A DNA stretch of 64,000 nucleotides from CBDFNC01 sp965249895 (GCA_965249895.1 CBDFNC010000005.1:62001-126000); one strand, 5' to 3'. Shown: positions 27,701 through 39,200, counted from the first letter of the stretch. Notes: generated by a model from the letters alone, not told the origin. Numbers and translations: made by a program.

Positions 27701-30512
27701 TAGGTGCCTCTACTTGTTGCGGCAGCAAATTACTGATGTCTACAGGTTGGCCTACCGGCTTAAGCGCCTTGCCACTAAATGCCTGTTTAATCGCGGTAAA
27801 CCCGTCAGTTTGCGCTTTACTGGTAATGGCGTCGGCAATGGATTTGCCGCCTAAAGTGATGGTTTTAATCAACTCAGGTCGTTTTTTGGCATTGCTATCA
27901 ACGGCGCTTTGATGTTTTTGCTTTGATGCCGATAAGATCAGGTGCGCACAACTGTTATCCCGGCCAAGGCCATTGATAGCAACGGACGATTGCCTTTTGT
28001 CATCCAATGTCAACGCTGATTTCACAATACTGGCAACACCAGAGGCGTTAAATGTATGACCAATACTGGACTTCACTGAAGTAACCGGGACGCCGGGATA
28101 CAAGGTATTAAACGCCGCTTTTTCAGCATGGTTATCGGCTGCAAATCCACTGGCGAATGCTTCGACTTCGGCTATTTCGTTCAGGCTTATACCTGCGACG
28201 TCGAGCGCTTTGTTGGCTGCGGCACCTATGGCGCGTTCATCACTGCCGTTACTGAAGCTCACCGCATCGATATTGGCATAAACAAGCTTATCTTCTACCT
28301 GCGATTGTGGTTTTACCACAAAGGCAGCTGCGCCCTCTCCCACCATCCATTGCTGCTGGTCCAGCACATGCTTATCGGTTTGAGGCTGCTGAGCAACCGG
28401 GCCAAAGTGTTGGCGTAACGTGATGTTTTCTACGGATCCCGCCAGATCTACGCTGGCAATGATCACCGCATCGACATCCGAGGTTTGGAACAGGTTTTCT
28501 GCCAGTTCCACGCAGCGGTAGACTGAATTTTCTTCCGCCGATAAGGTGATAGCAGGGCCGGAAAAATCCCATAATGCGGAGATCCTGGACGCCATGATAT
28601 TACCGATAAAACTGGTGTACTGATTAAGCTGCGCCGCAAAGGCGACACCATCTTTAGCGATACCCGTTAACTCGGCGCGTTGCGCTTCGGTTAAGTCAAT
28701 ACCCTGTTGCAACAGGCTATCTTCAATCTGGGTGGTCAGGTTCACCCGGCCACGATATTGATGTAGTTCCAGTTCCAACCCCATGGCGACTAACACGGCC
28801 ACGTTACTGCCTTCAACCAGCCCCGCATCTTTGGCTGCGTTATCGGCAACCTGCATCATCATCAATTGCTGCGGGATCAGGCAATCCTGCTCGTTGGGTG
28901 GCACTTTAAAGCGGAAAAAATCGATATCGAAATCTTCCACGTAACCACCCCTCGGTGCTTTGGGAAGTTGCAGGGCCTGCATGACACAAGCATCGTTTTC
29001 GATACCTTTCCAGCGCTGGGAAGGTAACTCACGAAACGTATTTTTCTTGTTTTCGATAAGTTGTTTGAATTGCGCCAGGTTCTTGGCCGAGCCAAAGTGG
29101 GCGTCCATACCAATAATGGCAAGGGGCTCACGCTGTTTGGCCGAACCGCCGTTTGGCTTCACATCGTATGAAGGCTGTTGCAATACCAGGTGAGCGTTAC
29201 TGCCGCCAAAACCAAATACACTGACACCTGCGGTTCTTGGCCCGTTAGTTTCAGGCCATGCCACCGTATCTATAGGCATTTGTTGTCCGGTGAAATAACC
29301 CGCTTTCGAGCTAAGGGGTTCATTTAGGTTGATGGTAGCTGGGATCAGCCCTTCATTTAACGCCCAAATCGCCTTGGTCATACCCGGCATACCGGCTGCG
29401 GTTAACAAGTGCCCTAAGTTGGACTTCACCGAGCCCAGCAGGGGTTTGTTATTGTACTGGCTGAAAAAGGTTTCCATCGAGCCTAGCTCGACATTATCGC
29501 CTTTTGGTGTGCCTGTGGCATGACATTCAATGTAGTTAACCTCACTTGGGTTCACATCCGCATCGGCATAAGCGCGTTCATACACTAACACCTGGCCTTT
29601 GGTGTTCGGACTTAATACAAACTCACCTTTACCATCGTTGGATAAGGCGCCGCCCTTGATAATGGCGTAAATTTTGTCACCGTCACGCACCGCATCGCTG
29701 TGGCGTTTTAACACCATCATGCCCGCGCCTTCACCGGCAAACAGGCCCTGGGAGTTTTTATCCAGGGGAGCGTGAATGTTATTGCCCGGGTACGCCTGGA
29801 AGATGGAAAAACCCATATTTACAAACATGGGATCGGATGCCGACACGGCACCCGCCAACATCATATCGGCTTTACCCGTATGCAAATAGTCGCAAGCCAG
29901 TTTCACCGAGTAACACGAAGACGCACACGCGGCATCTAACGAGAAGTGTGCGCCGCCAAGTCCCGATGCTTTCGCCAGCAAAGCTGACGGATAACCCGCC
30001 ACCAGCGCATTATCGGGATGCACAGTTTGTTTATCGGTAAAGTGACTGAGCTGAAAATCTTTGTGCAGCAGCTGCTTCAGGCTGTTATCCACCACCTGGT
30101 GATATAAAGGCAAAAACAAGTGGTTCGAGGACTTGGTTGGGAACGATAAGTTACCCAATATCAAACCGCAGTTGTCCAGGGAGTCACTACCCCAATAACC
30201 GGCGTCACCGAGCGCTTGCCGGGTCACATACAGCGCCCACTGGTTCAGGTCATCCAGCTGTTGCAGGTACTCCCCATCCAGCGCAAAGCCGCTTGGGTCA
30301 AATTCGAAATCACGGATATAACCGCCATGGATACAGTAGAACTTATCCGTATCCCCTTTCTGACCATAGAATTTGGTTGGATCCACGCCCATCTGTTCCT
30401 GGGTCGCTTTACTCCGACAATCTTGTTTGCCAAGCAATTGTTGCCAAAATTCTTCCGGAGCTTTCGAGCCCGGAAATAAATTCGCAATGCCGACGACTGC
30501 AATATTTTCCAT
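24717..30512 (-). CDS. pfaC: PUFA synthase subunit PfaC (KS-CLF-DH-DH)
   Basis: PfaC elongates and dehydrates/isomerises the growing chain. The 1931-aa protein opens with a ketosynthase (active Cys C196 in SLDAACASSCYS, HATGTPKGD, NLGHLLTAAG). A chain-length-factor domain follows, in which the cysteine is replaced (LSAEENSVYR near 656). Two FabA-type hot-dog dehydratase units come next, with motifs PCHFKGDEVMAGSL near 1357 and YHFHQDPVMPGSLG near 1827. An Ala/Gln-rich linker around 920-1060 separates the KS-CLF half from the dehydratases. The start ATG follows AGAGAG. It lies 212 bp downstream of pfaB and 120 bp upstream of pfaD. FabA-like dehydratases are what give the family its cis double bonds. 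Confidence 0.96.
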   Translation of the reverse strand: MENIAVVGIANLFPGSKAPEEFWQQLLGKQDCRSKATQEQMGVDPTKFYGQKGDTDKFYCIHGGYIRDFEFDPSGFALDGEYLQQLDDLNQWALYVTRQALGDAGYWGSDSLDNCGLILGNLSFPTKSSNHLFLPLYHQVVDNSLKQLLHKDFQLSHFTDKQTVHPDNALVAGYPSALLAKASGLGGAHFSLDAACASSCYSVKLACDYLHTGKADMMLAGAVSASDPMFVNMGFSIFQAYPGNNIHAPLDKNSQGLFAGEGAGMMVLKRHSDAVRDGDKIYAIIKGGALSNDGKGEFVLSPNTKGQVLVYERAYADADVNPSEVNYIECHATGTPKGDNVELGSMETFFSQYNNKPLLGSVKSNLGHLLTAAGMPGMTKAIWALNEGLIPATINLNEPLSSKAGYFTGQQMPIDTVAWPETNGPRTAGVSVFGFGGSNAHLVLQQPSYDVKPNGGSAKQREPLAIIGMDAHFGSAKNLAQFKQLIENKKNTFRELPSQRWKGIENDACVMQALQLPKAPRGGYVEDFDIDFFRFKVPPNEQDCLIPQQLMMMQVADNAAKDAGLVEGSNVAVLVAMGLELELHQYRGRVNLTTQIEDSLLQQGIDLTEAQRAELTGIAKDGVAFAAQLNQYTSFIGNIMASRISALWDFSGPAITLSAEENSVYRCVELAENLFQTSDVDAVIIASVDLAGSVENITLRQHFGPVAQQPQTDKHVLDQQQWMVGEGAAAFVVKPQSQVEDKLVYANIDAVSFSNGSDERAIGAAANKALDVAGISLNEIAEVEAFASGFAADNHAEKAAFNTLYPGVPVTSVKSSIGHTFNASGVASIVKSALTLDDKRQSSVAINGLGRDNSCAHLILSASKQKHQSAVDSNAKKRPELIKTITLGGKSIADAITSKAQTDGFTAIKQAFSGKALKPVGQPVDISNLLPQQVEAPKLSGCESAKQQISTSKLSQQTPHVPSQVQRGVGVNVKSKASKEIFQQTATHHAFLKSRQVAQQQISQLVELQAKVVAGLPAHQAKAKPALSVVSNHPEVPLTPVAAAVAQTGFKIKGPVGYEYPALQLQERFNQPKQVIFDTDALVEFAEGDIGKVFGEEYNIIDNYSRRVRLPTTDYLLVTRVTDLEAKTHEYKKSYMATEYDIPTDAPFLIDGQIPWSVSVESGQCDLMLISYIGIDFEAKGERVYRLLDCELTFLEEMAFGGETLRYEIHIDSYAKNGDQLLFFFHYDCYVGDKKVLIMRKGCAGFFTDEELADGKGVILNDKDKAELANAQKSYFKPLITNSRTQYGYEHMMKLVDGDIAGCFGPEYDQKGRNPSLKFSSEKFLMIERITNVDPQGGHWGLGLLEGQKDLDPEHWYFPCHFKGDEVMAGSLMSEGCGQLAMFFMLWLGMHSNVNNARFQPVPGESQTVRCRGQVLPQSNTLTYRMEVTEMGMLPHPYMKANIDIILDGKVVVDFKNLSVMIKEQDDASPYPVQLPEKVLAAIAAKPVTNPVVATQVPAIAELDETGKNPFKHPERPLMRVGSDLSAPKTKGVTPIQHFEAPLVAGQNRVPNTAPFTPWHLFEFATGNISNCFGPDFDVYKGRIPPRTPCGDLQVVTRVIDVQGERLDLKNPSSCVAQYYVPEDAWYFTKNSHENWMPYSLIMEIALQPNGFISGYMGTTLKYPEKDLFFRNLDGTGKLLKQIDLRGKTIVNKSVLVNTSIAGGAIIQSFTFDLSVDGEVFYTGKAVFGYFSGESLTNQLGIDNGKTTQAWFVDNNTPKSDIDVIDLTDKQLAFYQPQAGKPHYRMAGGQMNFVDTVSIVEGGGKAGLAYVYGERTIDATDWFFRYHFHQDPVMPGSLGVEAIIELLQTYALKNDLGAGFTNPRFVAPTTEVNWKYRGQITPVNKQMSLDVHITDIIRENGEVRLVGDANLSKDGLRIYEVKDIVLSIVEA

Positions 30513-30676
30513 AGTTACTCTCTTTATACCGTTATCACTAAACGGCAGGCTTACGCCTATTGTGCAAGTCCGGCCTAAACGCCAGACCCGCCGCTAAATT
30601 AATTTGTTGGTGCGCGTTGGCACTTTCTTCAACGCCACAACCTCACAGTCCCTGGATTGCCAGAGCAAACACAGTC

Positions 30677-30696
30677 ATTCCCATGACAATGGGAAT
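30677..30696. repeat. dRS3-like palindrome between pfaB and pfaC
   Basis: ATTCCCATGACAATGGGAAT has the same ATTCCC-N8-GGGAAT form as 24691-24710. In the opposite orientation its flanks also match (CTGG, GAC). The stem can extend through the inner CAT/ATG. It lies 28 bp before the pfaB stop on the plus-strand scale, that is just after pfaB in transcription order. Confidence 0.75.
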
Positions 30697-30724
30697 CCAG
30701 CGGCCTTAGCCACGATCAAAGGCT

Positions 30725-33190
30725 TTAGTGGGCACCTTTCTGCACTACTATCGAACCATTAAACAGGCTATCCAACTCAACCTTCACCCCGTGACTCACC
30801 AATTTCGCCAGCGCCCGAATATAGGTTAATTCGTCGCTGGTGCCTTTGGCATTCACGGGAACCGAAACATGAGGTTTAGCCTCATGCTCTTTTAAAATTT
30901 TATCGACCCAGCTACACAAAGATCTGCCGGGGCCCATCTCAATAAACACCCGCGCCCCTTTGTTGTATAAGGTATTGACCAGGCGCGGGAAATCCACCTG
31001 ATCACAGAGGCATTTCGAGATACTGTTGGCAATGGCTTTACTGCGCTGGGGAACAGGCAAATAACAAGAGCTGGAATACATTTTGGTCTGGATACGCTCT
31101 GTCACGTCCATGGTGTAGAGCGCTTCCATATGCGCGTATTCTTTAAATGCCGGCGCACTGTGTATGGCATTTGCCATATTCAACGGCATAGCCCTGACAC
31201 CCAAGTTTTTAATCACCCGCTCACATGCCTCAGGGAAACCAGCTATCAGCAAGCTATCCGGGGTGTTGATGATGGTGCAATACACCCGGTCTTCACCAGC
31301 TGAAGCAATAGCCACTTCTTCCGCCGTGGCTTTAATCGTGTAGGTTTCCCAAATCTTCTCAATTTTACCGTCTTCCACATCCGGAAGGTCCCAGTGCGCT
31401 CTGAGGGTACGCAGTTCACCACATAAGCGATGGTTAAAGGTATCGGACTGAGCTAAACGCGCACTCATTAATCCGGGCTGTTGCCAACAGCCAAGTGCAG
31501 CATACATGCTGATCTCCCCCATGCTATAACCGGTGGAGAAGTCGGCTTTTACCTTAAATACATCTTCAAATATTTTGGTAAACACACAGGCAAAACCAAC
31601 GCCACATTCCGCAATACTGGCCAGGTTGTAGCGTAAGTTGATATCCAGTTGCTTTAGTTGTTTAAAGCCCAAACGCGAAATGCTGCGTGGATTTAACAGG
31701 GTATCTTTTAAAGTGGCGCCGATGTCATCCGCCAGCTCGGCGACCGGTTGATATATTTGCGGGAACAAGTGGAACAGATCGCGGCCCAAGCCTACGTACG
31801 TTGCCCCTATACCCGGATATAAGAAGGCCACATCGTTTTCACCCGCTACAGAATGTGGAGAAAAGTAGCTGCCTTTAGGTGTTTTCCATTCGACATTGGT
31901 TAAAAATGCGTTGCTTATACCAGCCTTCGCCAGTTGGATCTCTTTGTTCAGTTCATCGGCTGATTCAGCGATTAAGGCGGCGTGATAGATGGCATTCGAA
32001 TTGCCTTTATACAACTCGAAACATTCCAGCGCGATTGTCGCCAGTGACGCCTGGCCAACACGCTGCTCGACAGCTTCCAGCTGCGCCAATAACGCTTGTT
32101 GACTGTCTCCGGTCAGCAAAAACAGGGACAAATCACTGCTGGCGAAAAAGCCATTGCTACGTAGATCTTCGGCGGGATCTGCCAGCCGGTTTTCCTGCAA
32201 TACCAGGTGGCAATATTGAGTTTTGTTCTGGCAACTATAGGCCGCCGTATGCGCATTACCGTTAGGGTGCGGATACCAGGGGCTAGCGTCTGTAGGGAAG
32301 TAGAATGGTGAGTTCTGCCACTCTTCCAACACGGTATCGGCAGGGGTTTGCCAGTCACTAATGGCAGGAATATAGCGCTGATGTAACGAAACCACACACT
32401 TTAATAAACCCGCAACCTGAGAAAAGCTGTGCCCTTCCCCGGTTACACTGCGCGCACAACTGATGGCAGTGTGTAGCCCTGCAGCCGTTTTTTGCAACGA
32501 GTAACTGTCCAACAAACCCAGTCGCTCTTTATCGGCCAAGCTTGTATCGGCCAGTGCCGACACTTCCAGCAGAGTAACCTGCTCTGGCGCCACTCGGGCT
32601 TTGGTTAATGCCGACTTGGCTGCTTGGGTTATAGAGCTGTTCGCGTCATAACCTTTTATCCACGAATAAATATACGACGCGTTATTGGCGGAGAATGTAG
32701 CGGATGAGAGCAGTAAGCTGGCAATACCGTCCACCTGCTGATAGCCATCAAAAAACTTATCAAAACTGATGGTGGCTTTTACCGAGTCTGACTCGGGCGG
32801 TGACACAGTCTTGGTCCCTAGCTGAGCACCAATAAGTGCCACGGCTTTTTGATGATCTGCCACCAATTCAGTGGCGCTGTCCAGCGCGTGACCCAGGCTC
32901 GAAACAAGTGAGCAGGACAAGAAAGTGTCGCATAAGTACGCCTGTAATGAGTCCCTTTGTGCGACTGTCTGCTCTTCAACCAATAACACCACTGCGATAT
33001 CGGCTAGCGCCAGTCCATTGGCTAACGCCAATCGGCTGGCGGAGTCCCGACATAGGGCCAACATATTCCCGTCCCTATTTAGGGTGTGGCAGCTAGCAGC
33101 CCCACCCTGATAGAAAGCACGCTCAACTCGATCAATATTTTCTTGTTCAGCAAACTGGGCATCGATTCCGATAACCGCTAACTCTGTCAT
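30725..33190 (-). CDS. pfaB: PUFA synthase acyltransferase subunit PfaB
   Basis: PfaB carries the acyltransferase that is thought to help decide the final product (EPA or DHA). The 821-aa protein has an N-terminal, degenerate ketosynthase-like half without a recognisable active-site cysteine motif. A C-terminal acyltransferase starts near residue 480 (VAFLYPGIGATYVGLGRDLFH), with nucleophile motif GYSMGE near 555 and a terminal MGPGRSLCSWVDKIL. Length and domain order agree with Shewanella PfaB. It is separated from pfaA by 88 bp holding a strong hairpin. Which fatty acid it favours cannot be read from sequence by eye. Confidence 0.95.
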   Translation of the reverse strand: MTELAVIGIDAQFAEQENIDRVERAFYQGGAASCHTLNRDGNMLALCRDSASRLALANGLALADIAVVLLVEEQTVAQRDSLQAYLCDTFLSCSLVSSLGHALDSATELVADHQKAVALIGAQLGTKTVSPPESDSVKATISFDKFFDGYQQVDGIASLLLSSATFSANNASYIYSWIKGYDANSSITQAAKSALTKARVAPEQVTLLEVSALADTSLADKERLGLLDSYSLQKTAAGLHTAISCARSVTGEGHSFSQVAGLLKCVVSLHQRYIPAISDWQTPADTVLEEWQNSPFYFPTDASPWYPHPNGNAHTAAYSCQNKTQYCHLVLQENRLADPAEDLRSNGFFASSDLSLFLLTGDSQQALLAQLEAVEQRVGQASLATIALECFELYKGNSNAIYHAALIAESADELNKEIQLAKAGISNAFLTNVEWKTPKGSYFSPHSVAGENDVAFLYPGIGATYVGLGRDLFHLFPQIYQPVAELADDIGATLKDTLLNPRSISRLGFKQLKQLDINLRYNLASIAECGVGFACVFTKIFEDVFKVKADFSTGYSMGEISMYAALGCWQQPGLMSARLAQSDTFNHRLCGELRTLRAHWDLPDVEDGKIEKIWETYTIKATAEEVAIASAGEDRVYCTIINTPDSLLIAGFPEACERVIKNLGVRAMPLNMANAIHSAPAFKEYAHMEALYTMDVTERIQTKMYSSSCYLPVPQRSKAIANSISKCLCDQVDFPRLVNTLYNKGARVFIEMGPGRSLCSWVDKILKEHEAKPHVSVPVNAKGTSDELTYIRALAKLVSHGVKVELDSLFNGSIVVQKGAH

Positions 33191-33226
33191 ATTCGTACAA
33201 CTTTCCTAAATTTACTTCACTGGACA

Positions 33227-33264
33227 ACTGTGCCTAAAAACCCTTTTTAGGGCTCAGGCACAGT
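33227..33264 (-). promoter_or_regulatory. Intercistronic hairpin between pfaA and pfaB
   Basis: The outer arms ACTGTGCCT and AGGCACAGT pair perfectly over 9 bp, with a second inner stem CCCT-TTTT-AGGG. On the transcribed strand there is no U-run after the stem, so a full terminator is unlikely. RNA processing, stabilisation or partial attenuation between pfaA and pfaB is more likely. Confidence 0.6.
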
Positions 33265-33278
33265 CGTTGAGTCTCAGC

Positions 33279-36200
33279 TTAGCCCTTGAACAGCTCATTT
33301 AAGCTTTCACTGGCAGTCACTTCAGCAGATGTCACTTCAGCCAATAGCAAATGGTCTGCATCAATTAAGGCAATATCGGCGACCAGCTTACTGCCGGTTT
33401 GTTCAACCACGTTTAGCTGCAAATAAAACAGCTCTCCGGGTTGAACCTGGCGATAAACGGTCCAGCCCTTGGTCGAGGAAGGTAAACTTCCCAGCCCTAG
33501 CCGTTCCCGTACCCAAACCAACATCGCCTGATAAACCAGATCGTTAGCAAAAACATTTGTCACGGCTAACGGGAACTCTCCTTGCTTATCCAGAGCTACA
33601 GCCGGAACCTGACAGGCCAGCAACAAGCCCTGATCATCACAGCTGATCACTTCTTGTATACCCTGCAGGCTTTCACCGTGGAACAAGGTGCCATTGTGAT
33701 AAAGCGCTTTTGCCTGCTCGCTTGCCCCTGTGTTGGATAACGGCGCAAATTCACCCTTAAAGACTTTAGCCTCCAGCGGTTTAGCCGTTAACAGCAACTC
33801 AGCGCCATAGTGGTATACCGGTTTGCCAGCACTGTTTAAGCTGGAGACCTTGGCATCTAAACGCAGTTCATTAGCCTTACTCTCAGCTGAAAGGCGTGTT
33901 AACTCAATCGTATGCTCACCAGACTCAGCGCCATCAAAAACGACACCTTTAAACAGCTTGTAGTTTTCCAAACCCTGAAACTTAAACCCGTGATACACAG
34001 ATTCAGCCGCATCCGCCATCCACGCCATCGCGCAAACTGTCGGTAATACTCGATTACCGCCAATCACGTGATCTGCCAAGAATTCATTGTTAGCCGCCTG
34101 TAATGTTTTACTCAAGCGACTAACTTCAGGCTTTTTTACAGGGGCGCCCTCCTGCTGTTCAGCATTTTGAGCACTGGATAAATCGTTACCCACCAGGATT
34201 TGAGGACAACGGTTATCCTTCGCCGCCAGTTCGTTGAGCAACAACTCGGCACCCGCATCCAATGGGATGATATACACACCACGCTCGGCGAACATACGCT
34301 TGAGCTCAGGCGTCACCATACCGCCGTCCCAAGGGCCCCAATTAAAGCTCAATACCTGTGCTTGTGGCTGTAATGCTTTAAAGCGATAGGCCGTTTTGTT
34401 TAAAATTTCGTTGGCTATGGAGTAATCTGATTGCCCCGGGTTTCCGTAGAAACCGGCGCCCGATGAAAACAACACCAGGTGCTTTATCTTGTCTTGCTTC
34501 GCGCAGGACAACATAGACAGTAATCCGTCTATCTTGGTACGGTAAACCGACTCAAAATCTGCCAGGGTTTTCTGTTCGATGAACTTGTCGGCCAGCACAC
34601 CCGCGCCGTGGATAATGCCTGTCACTTCACCAAACTGCGCAACAACCGGCTTAACTGCCGCCTGAACGCTGTCACTGTCGGTGACATCCACCGACACATA
34701 TTCAGCCTGGCCACCAACAGCCTTAATGGCATTCAAGGTTTTCGCAATTTCGCGATTTGCCAACACTGGTTTGATGAATTGCGACACCTTAACCGGCGTC
34801 GGTTTTTCACCGGCAGCGATCATCGCCTGCATCGCTGCTTTTTTTAATTCAGCTTCTGCAGCGATACCTTTTGCCCAATCCGCTTCATTGTTATCAAAAG
34901 CAGAGCGCCCCAATAAGATGAATTTGGATTGATGTTCTTTCGCCAGACGGATAACACAATGGGCAGTTACGCCTTTTGCACCGCCGCTGACCAAAAATAC
35001 CGAGTCGGCATCTATGCTGTTACCTGCGGTTAGCTTATAGCTGTCGGTTGCTTCACCAACCAGGGTCAAACGCCCGGTATTGTCGTAAGCCACTTCTTTC
35101 AGGGAAGTATCGGCGTCCAGTAATTCATCACTAACGATGACCGCTACTTTATCTGCGCCCAGTTTGCCGGACACATCTACCGCACGGCAAAATACAGCTG
35201 GCCATTCATGTGAAATGGTTTTCAGCAAACCGTTTAAGCCACCTTGGACCAGATCGGTATCCAGCTCACTGCCTGCAACACCTAAACTGCCACCTTGGCG
35301 TGTAACCACCATAAAGGATGGACGCGCTACTGTTGCCACGGATACATTACAGTGTTTGGCCAGCAAGAAAGCCAACATCAGGCCTTGCTTTGAGGCTTGT
35401 GGATATTCGATATCCTTGATGCTGTTTTTCGCTTGTACATAAATCACTGCATCCAGTTGATCATGCTGGCTGATCAGCTGTTGAATTTCGGCGTCATCAG
35501 GGGCATTTATCTCTATGGTGTTTACCGCTTTAGGGTAAGCCTTCGAGGAACTGGCCTTAACCCAGCTGGGTTTTAGCGCAGTCACCTTCCAGCCGGTTTT
35601 GCTCAGGTTATCCGCCAGCTTAACCGTAGCGCCAGATCCGTCATCGACGATTAAGACATTACCGCCCGAGATCTTCTGCTCAATTTTATTTACTGAAGCC
35701 AGGCGCTGAATAACAACTGTGCTACTCGGCGCTGGTTCGAATGTAACCTCAGGCGCTGCCGATACCGAAGTAAAGCTATCTACAATTTCCTTCAGGGTAC
35801 GCATCTCAGCCAGGGCTTCCGGGTTAACCTCAGGCAAACCTTCCACAGCGTCCTGTACTGCACCTAAAATCTCAACTCGCTTAATGGAGTCGATGCCAAG
35901 ATCCGCTTCCATATCCATATCCAGCTCTAACATCTCAACTGGATATCCTGTTTTTTCTGCTACTACAATCATTAGCTGTTCGGCGAAAAAGCCAGCTGTA
36001 ACAGTGTTTTCAGCTTGAGCTGTGACTGCCACTGGAGTTGCAGTTGCCACTGGCTCACCAGTTGCTGACTGCGCTCTTGTTTGCATATAGTCGACGATTT
36101 GACCCAGCGTACGTAGTTCAGCCAAGTCTTCAGGATTCAGCTCTGGCAAATCGCTAATGGTTTCCTGCACTGCGCCAAGGATTTCAACACGCTTGATGGA

Positions 36201-39200
36201 GTCGATACCAAGGTCCGCTTCCATATCCATGCCCAGCTCTAACATATCCGATGGATAACCGGTTTTCTCGGCGACCACGGACATCATCACAGACTGGATT
36301 TTGGCTAAATCTATAGCCGGCGCCGATGCAACTTGTGCCAGGGGAGCGGGTGCTGGTGCGGCGTCAACTTTGGACTGCGCTCTTGCTTCCATATAGCCTA
36401 CAATCTGACCCAGAGTACGCAGCTCGGCCAAGTCTTCAGGGTTCAGCTCTGGCAAATCGGGGATGGTTTCCTGCACCGCGCCAAGGATTTCAACACGCTT
36501 GATGGAGTCGATACCAAGGTCTGCTTCCATGTCCATACCCAGCTCTAACATTTCAGCAGGATATCCGGTTTTCTCTGCAACCACATCCATCATCACAGAC
36601 TGGATTTTGGCTAAATCAATGGTCGGTGCCGATGTGACTTGTGCCAGGGGAGCAGGTGCAGCCTCAACTTTCGACTGCGCTCTTGCTTCCATATAGCCTA
36701 CAATCTGACCCAGCGTACGCAGCTCGGCCAAGTCTTCAGGGTTCAGCTCTGGCAAATCGGGGATGGTTTCCTGCACCGCGCCAAGGATTTCAACACGCTT
36801 GATGGAGTCGATACCAAGGTCTGCTTCCATGTCCATACCCAGCTCTAACATTTCAGCAGGATATCCGGTTTTCTCTGCAACCACAGCCATCATCACAGAC
36901 TGGATTTTGGCTAAATCAATGGTCGGCGCCGATGTGACTTGTGCCAGGGGAGCAGGTGCAGCCTCAACTTTCGACTGCGCTCTTGCTTCCATATAGCCTA
37001 CAATCTGACCCAGCGTACGCAGCTCGGCCAAGTCTTCAGGGTTCAGCTCTGGCAAATCGGGGATGGTTTCCTGCACCGCGCCAAGGATTTCAACACGCTT
37101 GATGGAGTCGATACCAAGGTCTGCTTCCATGTCCATACCCAGCTCTAACATTTCAGCAGGATATCCGGTTTTCTCTGCAACCACATCCATCATCACAGAC
37201 TGGATTTTGGCTAAATCAATGGTCGGTGCCGATGTGACTTGTGCCAGGGGAGCAGGTGCAGCCTCAACTTTCGACTGCGCTCTTGCTTCCATATAGCCTA
37301 CAATCTGACCCAGCGTACGCAGCTCGGCCAAGTCTTCAGGGTTCAGCTCTGGCAAATCGGGGATGGTTTCCTGCACCGCGCCAAGGATTTCAACACGCTT
37401 GATGGAGTCGATACCAAGGTCTGCTTCCATGTCCATACCCAGCTCTAACATTTCAGCAGGATATCCGGTTTTCTCTGCAACCACATCCATCATCACAGAC
37501 TGGATTTTGGCTAAATCAATGGTCGGCGCCGATGTGACTTGAGACACTGCAGCAGGTGCGGCATCAACTTTCGACTGCATATACTCCACAATCTGACCCA
37601 GCGTACGCAACTCGGCCAAATCTTCAGGATTCAGCTCTGGCAAGTCCGGGATGGTTTCCTGCACCGCACCGAGGATTTCAACGCGCTTGATGGAGTCGAT
37701 ACCAAGGTCCGCTTCCATATCCATACCCAGCTCTAACATTTCAGCGGGGTATCCGGTTTTATCGGCAACTACGTCCATCATCACCGACTGGATCTTCGCC
37801 AAATCAACAGCAGGCTCAGCCGCCGCTGGTATTGACGTCACAGCGACGGGAGCCGCAGTCGTTTCAACTACATGCAGTGCAACAGGCGTTGATTGCGCTT
37901 TTGACTTCATGTAATCAACGATTTCACCCAAGGTACGCAATTCAGCTAAGTCTTCCGGGTTTAATTCCGGTAAGTCAGGGATCAGCTCCTGTACACTACC
38001 CAGAATTTCAACGCGCTTAATGGAATCAATACCTAAATCGGCTTCCATATCCATAGCCAGCTCTAACATTTCCGCTGGATAACCGGTTTTATCTGCAACC
38101 ACATCCAACATCACCTGTTGAATTTTTGCCACATCAACACTGGCAGCTGGTGTTGCTACCGGCTTTATGTCGTGACTGATAGCCGGCTCGGCGATGGCAA
38201 CCGCAGCAGATGACTGCACGGAGGCAACGTGAGGAACGCTAACAACAGGTGCCTTATTGGTGGAAGCTGGTTTGTTTTCTGGTGCCGGGATCTGTGTTTT
38301 AACGACTTCAGCATCAATCACGTTCACCGACGTGCTCGCTGGCGCCCCGGTAACCGAATCTAACATAGCAGACATATTTTCAGTCTGGTTGTTCAGGTAT
38401 TGTTCGTGCACCCGCAAGGTTTCTGACTGGAACTCATGATACATGCCCAGTGTTCTGTCCAGGCTCTCCGGCAACTCTTTGGTACCCGCTTGGGTACTTA
38501 GTACCGACTGGAACGTCTTGGCATATTCCTGCGGGCCCTGCATATACTGCTCATGCACATCCAGCAGCTGCTGCTGATGTTTAACAAACTGACCAACACT
38601 GCGTTCAATGGAGGACACCAGTTGTTGATCAGACTGGCCGTCTGAAAGACTGCTGGTAGCCTGCGCAGGGTCAACCTGAACATAAACGATTTTCTCAACC
38701 ACTTTTTCAACTATTTTTTCAACCACTTTAGGCGCGGGTACGGCAACCGGGGTCGCCTTAGCCTGTTTAACAGACCAACCGTCAGTTAAAGTCTCGTCGA
38801 ATTGCTTTCTGGTTTTATCGCTTACGTAAGACGCCGCGGACAGCTTCATTGCCAGTGGCGACATTTTACGGGGAACTAACGGGCGTTTTACCGCTGAGTG
38901 TGGATCTACATCGTCAAGCTCTACACCCAGTACGGCCATTTGTATTGCGGCCAGGCGCATTTGCAGGTCGCCAGATTTTTTTGGATTGGCATTCACGGCG
39001 ATGGCGGTGACATCGGTCTTATCTTTGAGGATGTTATCAACCAGGCGGGTTAATACATTCTTCGGACCGAACTCGATAAATACACGTCCGCCATCGGCAT
39101 AGATATTGTCGATTTCAGTATTAAAGTGGACCGATTCCAGAATATGATTTTTCAGGCTCTTTTTAATATCGGCCGCTTTGTTGGAATGTACTTTACCCGT

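Noticed and set aside
36333..37448. Several identical 69-77 codon frames on the plus strand repeated every 300 bp
   Set aside because: They are antisense shadows of the ACP repeats of pfaA; their identity reflects the tandem units, not genes. It is also not a CRISPR array: units are 300 bp and coding.
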